The position numbers and the translations under genes are program-made. The notes below the pieces were generated by a model. The model was given only the letters and a program-made list of their open reading frames with translations. It did not search any database and was not told where the DNA came from. Shown in pieces: positions 7,889 through 21,500 of a stretch of DNA of 64,000 nt. Source of the DNA: SLDF01 sp964537925 (GTDB taxonomy: Bacteria > Bacteroidota > Bacteroidia > Chitinophagales > Saprospiraceae); assembly GCA_964537925.1 (NCBI GenBank), contig CAZICV010000001.1, forward strand, positions 1,116,001 to 1,180,000, given 5' to 3'. The first letter of the stretch is position 1, and each line of letters begins with the position of its first letter.

Positions 7889-9499
7889 ATGTGCAATCAC
7901 CACGAAACAGCCCTTAACAGCGCTCCCGCCGATCCTGTACACGACCAGGAACATTCCCGGTGGAGCCGCCGCACTTTTCTGCGCAACCTGGGTATCACCG
8001 GTGGAGCAGGTTTCATGCTCAGCCAACTGCCTGTCACTGCATACGGCTCCTCTCCGCTGGCATTTGCGCTGACCAGCGGCCATACCGACCGGATCCTGGT
8101 CATGGTCCGGCTGAAAGGAGGCAACGACGGGCTCAACACGGTAGTCCCAGTGTTTGATTACAGCAGGTACAGGGCGCTCAGGCCCTCCATCGCGCTCCCT
8201 GAAAACCAGCTGGTAAGGATCAGCCCTGAGCTAGGGCTCCATCCGTCCCTGTCACCCTTGTCGGCGATGTGGCAGGACGGGTCCATGAAGCTGCTCAACA
8301 ATGTAGGCTACCCGGAACAGAACCTGTCCCACTTCCGGTCTGCCGATATCTGGGCCAGCGCCAGTGATGAGGATGTAGTGCTGGATACCGGGTTTATGGG
8401 GAGATTTTTCCAGGACCAGTACCCAGATTTTATCATCAGCCCGCCGGCCATTCCGCCGGCTGTGCAGATCGGCGGACTCGGCAACCTGGCCTTTATCGGG
8501 GATGAAAACATCAACTATGCCGTCTCCATGGCATCTCCCGAACAACTGGAGTACATCGCCCGGGCAGGAAGCCTACACGATACGGAGAATCTCCCCGACT
8601 GCCTGTACGGCACTCAGCTCGGGTACATCCGCACGATCGCCAACAATACTTTCCATTATGCAAGTACGATCTCGCAGGCATACGGCAGAGGCGCCAACAC
8701 AGTCAGCTACTCCGGCAGCCTGGGTCAGCAGCTGTCTATCGTAGCCCGCCTCATCAAAGGAAACCTGGGGACGAGGCTGTACATGGTGACCCTCGACGGC
8801 TTTGATACCCACGCCGGGCAACTGGACGATCACGCCAGGTTGATGAAGGGGCTTGCAGACAATATGAGTGCTTTCTACGACGATCTCTCCGCAGATGGGC
8901 AGGACGGGCAGGTACTGTCCTTTACGTTTTCGGAATTCGGCAGACGGCCACAGCAAAACGCCTCCCAGGGAACGGATCACGGAGCTGCGGCCCCGATGTT
9001 CATGTTCGGCCCGGCGCTCAACGGCAACGGGATCTCCGGCAGCCTGCCCGATCTGCATGACCTCGACGAAAACGGCAACCTCAGGCACCGGGTAGACTTC
9101 CGCAGCATCTATGCCACACTGCTGGATTACTGGCTCTGTATCGACCCGGCACTGGTCGACCTGGTCATGGGCAGCGCTTTCACCCGGATCAATCTCGGGT
9201 TCTCCTGTACTTCTACCTCTCTTTACGAGGCCAGCTATATGCCCGTACTCAGGCATGAGGTCCGCCACGAAAGAGACGGCCTGCCCTACCTGTATATACA
9301 GCCGCCCGGTCCGGGCAGGTGCCGGGTGGCGCTCTTCAACGCCATGGGGCAGCCGCTGGCTGTGCTTTCCGACGAATACAGGCTTGCAGAACCATTCCTG
9401 CTGCCCGTACCCGGATCATATACTACGATCCCAGGGTATTATTTCTACCGGATCGAATACGGGAACCGCGTCTACTCCGGCAAGGTGCTGTGCCGCTAA
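7889..9499 (+). CDS. DUF1501 family protein with Tat signal
   Basis: The 536-residue product has a twin-arginine signal (SRRTFLRNLGITGGAGFM) at about residues 28-48, then the DUF1501 alkaline-phosphatase-like fold: RLKGGNDGLNTVVP, YMVTLDGFDTHAGQ and TFSEFGRRPQQNASQGTDHG. These are the conserved family motifs. The last ~80 residues (from about YIQPPGPGRCRVALFNAMGQ to YRIEYGNRVYSGKVLCR) resemble a T9SS type A sorting domain. So the protein may be exported by Tat and then sorted to the surface, an inference that needs support because most T9SS cargo uses the Sec signal. It forms an operon with the DUF1800 gene. Confidence 0.9.
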   Translation: MCNHHETALNSAPADPVHDQEHSRWSRRTFLRNLGITGGAGFMLSQLPVTAYGSSPLAFALTSGHTDRILVMVRLKGGNDGLNTVVPVFDYSRYRALRPSIALPENQLVRISPELGLHPSLSPLSAMWQDGSMKLLNNVGYPEQNLSHFRSADIWASASDEDVVLDTGFMGRFFQDQYPDFIISPPAIPPAVQIGGLGNLAFIGDENINYAVSMASPEQLEYIARAGSLHDTENLPDCLYGTQLGYIRTIANNTFHYASTISQAYGRGANTVSYSGSLGQQLSIVARLIKGNLGTRLYMVTLDGFDTHAGQLDDHARLMKGLADNMSAFYDDLSADGQDGQVLSFTFSEFGRRPQQNASQGTDHGAAAPMFMFGPALNGNGISGSLPDLHDLDENGNLRHRVDFRSIYATLLDYWLCIDPALVDLVMGSAFTRINLGFSCTSTSLYEASYMPVLRHEVRHERDGLPYLYIQPPGPGRCRVALFNAMGQPLAVLSDEYRLAEPFLLPVPGSYTTIPGYYFYRIEYGNRVYSGKVLCR

Positions 9500-9505
9500 A
9501 AGAAA

Positions 9506-9536
9506 ACGGCCCCTCGTTCCCTTGAACGAGAGACCG
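9506..9536 (-). terminator. Intrinsic terminator of the 4364-aa giant gene
   Basis: The perfect stem CTCGTTC/GAACGAG (9513-9519 with 9524-9530, loop CCTT) is extended by ACGG/CCGT at the outer ends. Read on the minus strand it is followed by a T-rich tail (TTTTCTTTT). It lies just beyond the giant gene's stop and also abuts the DUF1501 stop. Confidence 0.75.
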
Positions 9537-9555
9537 TCTAATGCGTACTCAAACC

Positions 9556-12500
9556 CTATTCTGTTATGATCATTTTCTTAGTGGCCATGAATGTATCGGT
9601 CACCAGGCGGTAGAAATAGACACCCGGCTCGACTCCCAGTTGTTTTGCATGCAACTGCACCTGGTTGAGTCCCCGCGCAAAGTCTCCTTCTACATAAGCG
9701 ACGATCCTGCCACTCAGGTCATAGATCGTCAGGCTGGCCGGCATGGCTTCAGGCAGTGTAAACTGTACGACCGTCTCATTGGTAAATGGATTGGGCACAT
9801 TCTGGAAAAGTGCGTAAGCCGCGCCCGCACCGGAAGCCTGAGAGCTACCGAACACCAGCTGTACAGGACGCAACTGCTCCTCGATGTCTATCGCCTCGGC
9901 GGCAGTAAACCCGGAGCCTGCACGAAGCACCTCGCTCAGCATGGCTCTGCGGACCGGCTCCACCAGGAGCTCAAAAAGCACTGCTTCACCAGGACGCTCG
10001 CCAGACGGTTGCAACGTGTGCCAGCTGGTCGTGACCATGCCCTTATCCGTCATACCGAACCCAAAATTATCAGCGGTCATCTCTGTATACAGCGGACTTA
10101 CCCCGATGATGTCCATTGCTCCCCGGTCGTATTCCAGCGTAAACTGGTAGCCCTGGTAAGATCCGATGTTCTCACCGCGGACAGCGATACGATGGGTCTC
10201 ACCCGGTATCAACTCTATGTCATCGGCCGAGAGCAGGAGGCCTGACTGGCGAATGATCGGCTCATGCAGGCCATTGTCGGGGGGCGCCGAATGATTGACA
10301 TCACCGGTCTTGACGGCTACGAAATCGAGATCATTTCTTTCGTCATGCAGGTTGCGCAGCAAAAGATGCTCCGGTACCGGCGCCGACAGAGGATCTGCAG
10401 GATCGTCAAACAGATGCGCCCGTGGTATGAATCTCCAGGTACCGCTCTTCACGAAGCCTTCCGACCTGCCGAGGATAACCCTCCGGATCTCGGCAAGATC
10501 CGAAGCTGTGACCGAATGTGACTTGTCTACGTCGGCAGCGATGATGCCATACGGATCCGTCATGACTTCCTTGCCCAGGATATGGCGCTGTATGATCAGG
10601 AGATCTCGCGTAGATATCCCGGATCTGGGATCACCTTCCCTGAAAAGCCCGACTTTGTAGTCGCGATTGGCAGGCAGATCGTATGCAAACCTGCCAGATG
10701 CGTCTGTAGCAGTACGCAGATCAAGTACCGTGCTTGTAAACCGCACTTCCGTATGGGCAATACCCCTGCCGTCCGACTTGCGTACCGACCCCTCTATCGC
10801 TATGACTCCTTCACTGCAGTCTGCTCCCAGGTTATTACTGACAACCACAGGAGCCAGGCAGTGAGACCAGTTGCCATGCGCATCTCCGGCCCACAGCCGG
10901 ACGATGACTGTACCGAGATCATCACAGCCGAAAACGAGGTGACTCTCTGCAGGCGCCTGCAGACCATTGCCCGCAGAGGCCAGCTCTATCCTGTACCTGA
11001 TCTGCGTCCCGGTATTGCAGTTGTCGTCGACCACCGAGAACCCGTCTGCGGCATGCACCTCTACTGTCTTCGTAAGCGGCGACAGGTCGTATTGCAGATC
11101 TGTACGGCACTCTACGAGCGGAGCGCTGTTGTCACTGATGGTGAATTCCCGGTCGACGACCGAAGTATTGCCACACGCGTCTTTGGCCGTGATCCGGATG
11201 ATATGCACCGGTGCGCCTTCAGGGGTCAACGGCCAGCCACGCCTGAGTGAGAATCTTTCTCCTGTGAGAGGCGGCCCGTTGTGCCTGATCGTCTGGCTCG
11301 GATCTGAGAACGGATAGACCTCCCAGGTCCAGGAGACCTGTGCTCCGGCAGAGCAGTTGTCTTTGGCCGTAGCTGTCAGTTCTACCTCCGCAAGACCGTC
11401 GCCGACGCAGTCTCCATTGATCATGAATGTATATGAAGGGGCCTTCACAACCGGCGGGACCGTATCGCGCACTTCTATCACCTGTGTCCAGGTCCATAGT
11501 CCCTGACCGGCAGGCGCACAAGGATCTTCGATCGTCCAGTTGCGCAGGATCTTGCTGCACCCGGTCGTCCCATGCACTGTCTTGTCCTCGTAGCTTATTT
11601 CCATCAGTGCATGTGTCTGCCTGTGGAGATATGGCGAAGCACCTGTTTGCGTACGCGGATCAGCGGCCAGAACTGCCGGATCCAGGCAAGACGGGCAATG
11701 GTACAACAGCAGGTCCGCAGGCCATACGATATCCCATCCGGCCTCGCCGGGCAGGGATACAGCACGTATATTGGCGCGGGACTGACCAGGTACCATGCGC
11801 AGGCTGTCCGGTGTATTGTCTTCGTATGGTCCGGCAGGATAGTCATCATGGGTACCGTCCTTGCGCTGGGCAAATACCCTGAAGTAATCGCCGTCGAACA
11901 AGATCACCTGTTCAAATACGATCGACTGCGTGCAGACTGCGGTGTTGCCACCCAGGTCTGTGGCCGTGAATACACGGCTGATCTCACGGGCCGCACAATC
12001 GCCCGGCAGGATCAACTCTATCCCGACCGAAGCAGCACAGGTACTGTTGTGACAATTGTCCCTGATAAAACCGTCAAGGAATCCGTCGTTGCCTCCCACA
12101 CTGACAAAGTTGCCGGGCTGGAGCCTCCTTCTATCCTCCTGCGGACCTGCTATATCGCCGAAGTGCCCACGCATCGCCCTGTCGTCCGTCGCGAAACCAT
12201 TGTCCGCTACCGTAACATCCGGCGGACAAGTGATGGATACAGGCGCTTTATCCTGCATTTCCACCATTACCGTACAATGATTGCTGTTGCCGGCAGCATC
12301 CGTAGCCCTCAGCACCACCGTGCGGACCGCTGGATCAGCTCCGAAATCCGTACAGCAGAAACGGACCGAAGGGCCGAATTCCTGTGCAGCCTCTTCAGGG
12401 TTGTAGCAAGAGCTGGGATGAGTCCGCGCTACTGCCAACGTGATGTCGGAGCAGAAATCGTAAGAAGCGATATCGAATGCATGAGCCGGTACACGGATAG

Positions 12501-15500
12501 TACAATCGCTTCCGACAGCTACCGAAATGCTTGTCTGGCAGATCATAAACGGTATCTCTGTATCGTCTACTTCTATCGTATCCCTCACCGTACTCACACG
12601 ACCGCACCTGTCCTCAATTGTGTAGACTACCACGAGCTGCCCAAAGTCAAACTCGAGCGGGTCCTCGTCCGGAGCAGGGAAGCTCGGTTCATCAACCAGG
12701 ACCGAATCCCCCTGTATATGGAGGAAGTCACCGCTGAATCCGGGTCCGGAGACACTGATGCGTATGATATCCGTACATCCGGCAAGTACAGCAGGACGGA
12801 CGAAGCGGATCGTATTGAGACACTCAAACTCCCCTGTCTCCTGCTCCGGGTCGATCGGCTCTACCTGTATCGTACCATCGTCTTCAAGTGTGATCAACTG
12901 TATGCAACTGACCTGGTTGCCGCTTGGCAGATCAACCCGCCAGCTCCGTGTGACCACCATGATACCATCACAATCCTCTGCCTCAAACTCATCTTCATAA
13001 TATAGCACAAAATCCTCTACGTCGCCGCAATCCGACAGAAGCGACGCAGCTCCCAGGTCACTATTGAGCGACGGATCGAGTTCCACCCCACAGCCCAGGG
13101 TGATGTCGCCGGGACACATGATCTCAAGACCATCACCTTCCGGTACCAACAACAGGTTGATCTCGCAGGAAGCCGTATTGCCAGCACAGTCGGCCACGGT
13201 GAAAGTGAGCTGATTGTTACCTATATCCTCACAGTCGAAGAAGAGTTCATCTGCCGGTTCATAAGACAGGGCAGCCGGCTGGCAGCCCATATAGGCAGCA
13301 GTGGCGGACACGGCTTCTACAAGGTCCTCCGCAGATAAGGTGAGGGTGCCGTCCGCTCCCAGGAAGAGAGCCGTATCCCTGCAAGTGATAAATACCGGGG
13401 CCTCGTCGTAAAGTAAAGTCACCTCGAGTTCACATACCTCTGTATTGCCCTCCGAATCCGTAGCTACAAATACATAGACGGACTGTTGCTGTGAAGGCAC
13501 GGGATCTGTACAGGCTTCTTTGGTGATCGTGACTTCTCCGGTCCAGGAAAGACTGCTCCCTCCATCACAGTTGCCGGACAGGGTCAACCCTCCGAGTAGT
13601 ATCTGCGCAATCGAATCGGGCACGCAGTTCTCTGTATCCGACAGGTTCAATATGACCGGCGCACAACCTACGATCATTGTCGGGAACGTATCCAGCACTG
13701 TGACCGTAACTGCACAGACGGCTGTGGCGCCCGTACACAGAGAGGCGGTCACGGTCAGCTCATTTTCTCCCAGGTCAGAGCAGTCAAAGCTCAACGTGCC
13801 CGGTTGATCATAGGTGATCTCGTTCAGAAAATCACAACCAGCAAATGATCCCGCAGGCACTTCCGCTTCTGCTATTCCACCCAGATCAAGCGTTGCACTG
13901 CCCGAGGCGTCCAGGTAGACCGTCGCATCCGCACATACCGTGAACTGCGGCACGACATCATATATAACCATGGCAGTCAACTCGCAATGCACCGAGTCAC
14001 CCAGTTCGCTCGTAGCCGTATATCCGTATACTGCCCGGAATATGCCCGGGTCAGATCCGTCACAAGCCTCCTCTTCTATATCCAGTACCCCGTCAAAACG
14101 GATCCCGAAATCTGCTCCGCAACTGAAAGAAGCTTCCAGCCCGTCCAGGATATACAAGCCTGTAGCGGCCGGATCACAGGTCTCCAGTTCGGTCAGATTG
14201 AGCGTCAGATCGGTACAGTTGGTAAACACTGGTTCTTCCAGGTCCTGCACCGTGATCGTTGCCTCGCATACGGCGGCAATCCCCGTACAGATCTCCGCCC
14301 GCACCTTCACTACGTGCTCTCCGAGGTCTGCGCAGGTAAACAGCAGATCTCTGTCTGCGAGGTATGTTATCTCGGAAAGATGCTCACAGCCGGTAAACCC
14401 GGTCAGATCGACCATAGCTTCTGCAAACTCATCCATTTCCAGCTGGTATTGCCCGTCTGCATCAAGACTGATAGTCAGATCCTGGCACAGGACAAATTCC
14501 GGGATTACGTCGTATTCAACCGTCAATTCAAGTATACAGCTACTGGTGTTGCCCGAGCCATCCTCAGCCACAAAGCGATATATAGCTTCGTAAAGTGCCG
14601 AATCCGGCCGCGCGCATGCTTCCTGGAGTACCCGTACGATCCCGTCAAAGTAGACGCTAAGACCTTCATCGCAGTTATCTTCAGCTTCAAGGTCGGCAGC
14701 TATAATATCGCCGAAAGCCGTTTCGTCACAGGTCAGCAGATCGGTCAACTTGATTATAACTGACTCACAGTCTATCAATTCCGGCGCCAGTGTATCCAGC
14801 ACCGTCACGGTCACCTGGCAGGCCGCCGTGGCGCCTGTACACAGCGAGGCCGTCACGGTCAGCTCATTTTCTCCCAGGCCGGAACAGTCAAAGCTCAACG
14901 TGCCCGGTTGGTCATAGGTGATCTCGTTCAGAAAATCACAACCCGCAAACGATCCCGCAGGTACTTCCGCTTCCGCTATTCCACCCAGATCAAGCGCTGC
15001 ACTGCCTGCGGCATCCAGGTAGACCATCGCATCCGCGCATACCGTGAACTGCGGTACAGCGTCGTAAATGACCGTCGCTGTCAGTTCGCAACGAACCGTA
15101 TCACCCTGCTCACTCGTAGCTGTATATCCATATAGTGCACGGAATATACCAGGATCGGTTCCATCACAGGCCTCCTCCTCTATATCCAGCACCCCGTCGA
15201 AGGTGACTTCCAGATCCGAGCCACAACTTCCGGCGACCTCCAGGAGATCAAGTATATACGCGCCTGTTGCAGTGGGATCACATGTCTCTACTTCACTCAG
15301 GGCGAGGGTCAAATCCGCACAATTGATGAACGCAGGCTCATACTCGTCTACCACCGTGATCGTCGCCTCGCACATTGCAGCAGCTCCCGTACACAGCGTC
15401 GCCGTCACCAACACTGTATGCTCTCCCACATCCGCACAGGTGAACAACAGATCATCGTTCACCTCGTACGTGATCTCATTCAGAAAATCACACCCTGCGA

Positions 15501-18500
15501 ATGACCCCGCAGGTACTTCCGCCTCAGCCATCTCCGATATCTCCACCTGCCGCTGGCCTGACTCATCTATAATGATCGTCAGGTCCTGGCACAGTGTAAA
15601 CTCCGGCGTTACGTCGTACTCGACCGTCACTTCCAATGTGCAGCCGCTCGTATTGCCGGAGGCATCCACAGCCTCGTAGCGGTACACCGCTACATACAGG
15701 GCAGGGTCCACGCCTTCGCAGGCCTCCTGGATGACAGACTCCACGCCTGCAAACACCACATCCACCGCTCCGTCACAGTTGTCTGATGCACTCAGCGACT
15801 GCAGTACCTCCGCAGCTATATCGCCAGCAGCACAACTACCCACCTCCGTCAGTTGCAGGGTCACATCCGCACAGCCCGCCAACTCAGGCGACAGGGTATC
15901 CAGCACCGTCACCGTCACCTGGCATACCGCCGTGGCGCCCGTACACAGCGAGGCCGTCACGGTTAACTCATTTTCTCCCAGGTCGGAGCAGTCAAAGCTC
16001 AGTGTACCCGGCTGGTCATAGACGATCTCGTTCAGAAAATCACACCCTGCAAACGATCCCGCAGGCACTTCCGCTCCCGCTATCTCATCCCGATCAAGCG
16101 TAGCGGCGCCATTGCCATCCAAGTACACCGTCGCATCCGCACATACTGTGAACTGTGGCGCTATATCGTAGTCCACCGTGACTTCCAGCATACAGGTGCT
16201 CACATTGCCGGACGCATCCGTAGCCGTATACTGCAGCACAGCACGATATACCGACGGATCGGGGCCCTCACATACATCCTCTATCTCTTCGAATACGCCG
16301 ACGTATACTACCTCTATATCCGCTGCACAGATACCATTGGCCGAAAGCTCTTCTCCTATCTCTTCTCCTATCTGGTCTATATCACAGGTCTCGGTTTCAC
16401 TTACCGATACCGTACGGTCCGCACAACCCGTGAACACCGGCGGCATATCGTTCTGCACTGTGATCGTCGCTTCGCACACTGCCGACGCACCGGTACACAG
16501 CGTCGCCGTCACGGTCAACTCATTCTCACCTATATCCGCACAACCAAAGGTCAGATCATCCGCAACCGAATAGCTGATATCGTCCAGGATATCACAACCC
16601 GACAGTCCCGACAGATCTACTACCGCTTCCGCAAAGGCAGCCCTGTCTATAGTGACCGTACCGTCTGCACCCAGGCTAGCCGTCAGGTCCTGGCATAGTA
16701 CAAACTCCGGCGTTACGTCGTACTCGACCGTCACTTCCAGCGTGCAGCTGCTTGTATTGCCTGCAGCATCGGTAGCCTCATAGCGATACACTGCTATATA
16801 CAGGGCAGGGTCCACACCTTCACACGCTTCCTGTATCACCGACTCCACGCCTGCAAATACCACATCCACCGCTCCGTCGCAGTTGTCCGATGCACTCAGC
16901 GACTGCAATACCTCCGCAGCTATATCACCGGCAGCACAACTACCCACTTCCGTCAGTTGCAGGGTCACATCCGCACAGCCCGCCAACTCAGGCGACAGGG
17001 TATCCAGCACCGTCACTGTCACCTGGCATACCGCCATGGCACCCGTACACAACATCGCTTCGATCTCTAGATCGTTCTCTCCCAGGTCAGAGCAGTCAAA
17101 GCTCAACGTGCCTGGCTGGTCATAGACGATCTCGTTCAGAAAATCACATCCTGCAAATGAACCCGCAGGCACCTCCGCTCCCGCTATCTCATCCCGATCA
17201 AGCGTAGCGGCGCCATTGCCATCCAGGTACACCGTCGCATCCGCACATACTGTGAACTGTGGTACAGCATCATAGATGACCGTCGCTGTCAGCTCGCAGT
17301 ATGCTGTGTCACCCAGCTCGCTCGTGGCTGTATATCCGTATACTGCCCGGAATATGCCCGGATCAGATACGTCGCAGGCCTCTTCTTCTATGTCCAGCAC
17401 CCCATCCAGGGTGATCTCTATATCCATTCCGCAGTTGAATGAGACTGCCAGTTCATCCAGTATGTATAAACCGGTCGCAATGGGATCGCAAGTCTCCACT
17501 TCGCTCAGATTCAGCGTCAGATCTGCACAATTGATGAATGCAGGCTCTTCCTCGTCTACCACCGTGATCGTCGCCTCACACACTGCAGCAGCTCCGGTAC
17601 ACAGTGTCGCTGTCACCAGTACTGTATGCTCTCCCACGTCCGCACAGGTGAACAACAGATCATCGTTCGCCTCGTACGTGATCTCATTCAGAAAATCACA
17701 ACCCGCGAATGACCCCGCAGGTACTTCCGCCTCAGCTATCTCCGATATCTCCACCTGCCGCTGGCCTGATTCATCTATACCAATAGTCAGGTCCTGGCAC
17801 AGTGTAAACTCCGGTACGACATCATATTCGACGGTCACTTCCAACGTACAGCCGACCGTATTGCCGGATGCGTCCGCAGCCTCGTAGCGGTATACCGCTA
17901 TATACAGCGACGGATCGGCGCCTTCACACGCTTCCTGTGTCACCGACTCCACGCCCGCAAACACCACATCTACCGCTCCGTCGCAGTTGTCCGATGCACT
18001 CAGCGACTGCAGCACTTCCGCAGCTATATCACCGGCAGCGCAACTACCCACCTCCGTCAGTTGCAGGGTCACATCCGCACAGCCCGCCAACTCCGGAGAC
18101 AGGGTATCCAGCACTATCACTGTCACCTGGCATACCGCCGTAGCACCCGTACACAACATCGCTTCGATCTCCAGGTCGTTCTCTCCCAGGTCAGAGCAGT
18201 CAAAACTCAATGTACCCGGCTGGTCATAGACGATCTCGTTCAGAAAATCACATCCTGCAAACGATCCCGCAGGCACTTCCGCTTCCGCTATATCATCCCG
18301 ATCAAGCGTAGCGGCGCCATTGCCATCCAGGTACACCGTCGCATCCGCACATACCGTGAACACAGGCGCTATATCATAGTCCACCGTGACTTCCAGCATA
18401 CAGGTGCTCACATTGCCAGACGCATCTGTAGCCGTATACTGCAGGACCGCACGATATACCGACGGATCGGGCCCCTCACATACATCCTCTATCTCTTCGA

Positions 18501-21500
18501 ATACGCCGACGTATACTACCTCTATATCCGCTGCACAGATACCATTGGCCGAAAGCTCTTCTCCTATCTCTTCTCCTATCTGGTCTATATCACAGGTCTC
18601 GGTTTCACTTACCGATACCGTACGGTCCGCACAACCCGTGAACACCGGCGGCATATCGTTCTGCACTGTGATCGTCGCTTCGCACACTGCCGACGCACCG
18701 GTACACAGCGTCGCCGTCACGGTCAACTCATTCTCACCTATATCCGCACAACCAAAGGTCAGATCATCCGCAACCGAATAGCTGATATCGTCCAGGATAT
18801 CACAACCCGACAGTCCCGACAGATCTACTACCGCTTCCGCAAAGGCAGCCCTGTCTATAGTGACCGTACCATCCGCACCCAGGCTAGCCGTCAGGTCCTG
18901 GCACAATACAAACTCCGGCGTTACGTCGTACTCGACCGTCACTTCCAGCGTGCAGCTGCTCGTATTGCCGGACGCGTCCGCAGCCTCGTAGCGGTACACC
19001 GCTATATACAGCGACGGATCGGCGCCTTCACACGCTTCCTGTATCACTGACTCTACGCCTGCAAATACCACATCCACCGCTCCGTCGCAGTTGTCCGCCG
19101 CACTCAGCGACTGCAGCACTTCCGCAGCTATATCACCGGCGGCACAACTACCCACTTCCGTCAGTTGCAGCGTCGCATCCGCACAGCCCGTGATCACAGG
19201 CGGCGTATCGTCCGCTACAGACAGGGTAAAACTACAGGTGGCTGTATTGCCATACTCGTCCACTGTACTCCATGTTATCTGGTGCAGCCCCGTCATGAAC
19301 GTAGCTCCCTGCAGGGTTTGCTGAGACGGCGCTCCCGGTACATCGTGCTGAAGCAGCAGGGAGGGAGTACAATTGTCCGCAGCTGTTGCATCCAGCGAGT
19401 TGTCTGTCACGGTCAGCATACAGTTTTCATCCGGGGCTACTGTCAGGGAAGCCGGGCAATTGAGTACCGGGGGCAGCGTATCCTGTACTTCCACCGTAAA
19501 CGAACAGGTAACTGTATTTCCTGCATCGTCTGATCCTTCATATATAAACGCTGTACTACCTACCAGCAGCTCCAGCGAAAAGGCTTCTTCAGGGACGACT
19601 TCTTCCGGTCCTGTCACCGTGCCATCCGGATGTGTATATGTCCATTGGAGGGATACCGACGCTGCACAGGTATCTGTGAGCGCGGGGTGCACGGATACGT
19701 ATCCTCCTTCACAGTCCTCCCCCGCATACAGGGTCAGCGGCGCAGGACAGGTCAGCTCAGGCGCCTGGTCGTCAATCACTTCCAGGAAGACCCAGGCTGT
19801 ATCGCAGCTACCTGTTGCATCACAGATACGGTAAGACAGGGAATCCAGACCCGTATAGCAAGTATCCGGCGTATAGACCAGGACATCATCAGTCGGGTCA
19901 TCGGGTGTACCCCCGTCATCCACGTCGGCTGTACCGTGCTCCGGGGCCGTCACGATCTCTATCGGCTGGGTACCGGGTCCATTGGGCCCAAACCCGTCGT
20001 TAGCCAGCACATCTATGACTGTGCTGCTATTGATCGATACGGATATATCCAGGTCGTCTTCCGCAAAAGGTACACCGTCGCAAGCATCCGGCACGCCGTT
20101 GCCATTGGTATCAAATCCATCATCGCCTCCACAGCACTTGTCAAAGCAGTCGAGCGTACCGTCTCCGTCCGAATCCCGGCCCGAGAAAGCATAATATACA
20201 TCGAGCTGTGTCAGGGCTCCCGCCAGCCCGAGGGAAGTAATCTGGATCTCATCGAAATCCCCGGTGGTCGGGAAATACAGGTTAGCCCTGTTGGTCGCCC
20301 CGAGCAAAGCGATGCTTACCAGGGCGTTGTTTGCAATGAAATCATCCCGGAGAACTCCGCCCAGGTACGTCCTCAGCCGTATACCGTTCAGTACGTTGAG
20401 ATCCAGCAGACCGCTGGCCTGGCCGATATTAAACCCGGCTATCGCGCCTCCCTTGACGACATGAGGAGTCCGTACGGACAGCGAAGCTGCATTGCCTACT
20501 CCGATCGTAGTATATATCCTGGCGAAATTCGTCGTATCCGCATCTATCAGGTTACCTATGTTGACGAGTTCGCAGGCAGTACAAAGAATACCTTCCAACC
20601 CTGTACGCTCTCCGGATATCCCGGCCGCGTACTCTCCTGTGTTGTCCCAGACATCCAGGCAGGATTCAAAGCCCATCTCCGGGCAAGAGGCCGCATCCTC
20701 CGTAAATGCATAGTATATCCTGAGGTTATAAGCGACTACGGCAGCAGAGGCCTGAAAGAACTCTATCTCGTTGAAGGGCTGACTGGCCACAAAACTGAGC
20801 CGGAACTTGCCGCCCGTTCCCGGCAACAGGGATACATTCACCAGGCCTGCTCCGATCGCCGTCTCTTGTACGACGCCATTCAGCCGGGTGCGCAGGGCCA
20901 TTGTATTGAGCAGGTTGAGATCCAGCAGGCCGCCGGTCACGGATATCACATATCCTGCCCTGGTCCCGCCGGGGTAGATATTGACGCTGTCCCGGACGAT
21001 GACAAATGATTGGGCCAACAGGCCGATCAGGATATTGGACTGGAAGTAGTTGTTCAGGTTGCCGTCTACGATATTGGCGGCCCCACCCTGCGAACAGATC
21101 AGGCAAATCCCACCAAAGGGATTCTGGCTGCTGATGGATGCAAATGGCCCTGTGACGGGGTCATTACAGGCAGACGACATGCCTTCCGTCCGCCGGGATA
21201 CCACCACGGTATCGGAACACAGACCATTGGACAGGACAAAATAGTATTCTCCCTCTGCCGTGAGACCTGTCACCTGCCCGTTACCGGCGACCATTGCCGG
21301 CGACGGGTTGCCCGGCAGGTCAGTCCATGTATATCCGGCCGGAGCAGCTGGCAGGCTGGCTGTGGTCGCCGGCGGGCACACCGCTACATCGTCTCCCGCC
21401 AGCGGCAGGCAGACCGGATCATCACAATCATCCGGAAATCCGTCTCCGTCCGCATCCTGCAGGTCATCACCGCCAGGACATTTGTCAACACAGTCGGGCA

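Noticed and set aside
11572..13005. 477-codon plus-strand frame opposite the 4364-aa gene
   Set aside because: Basic, low-structure shadow of the giant gene in an antisense frame; no motif of its own.
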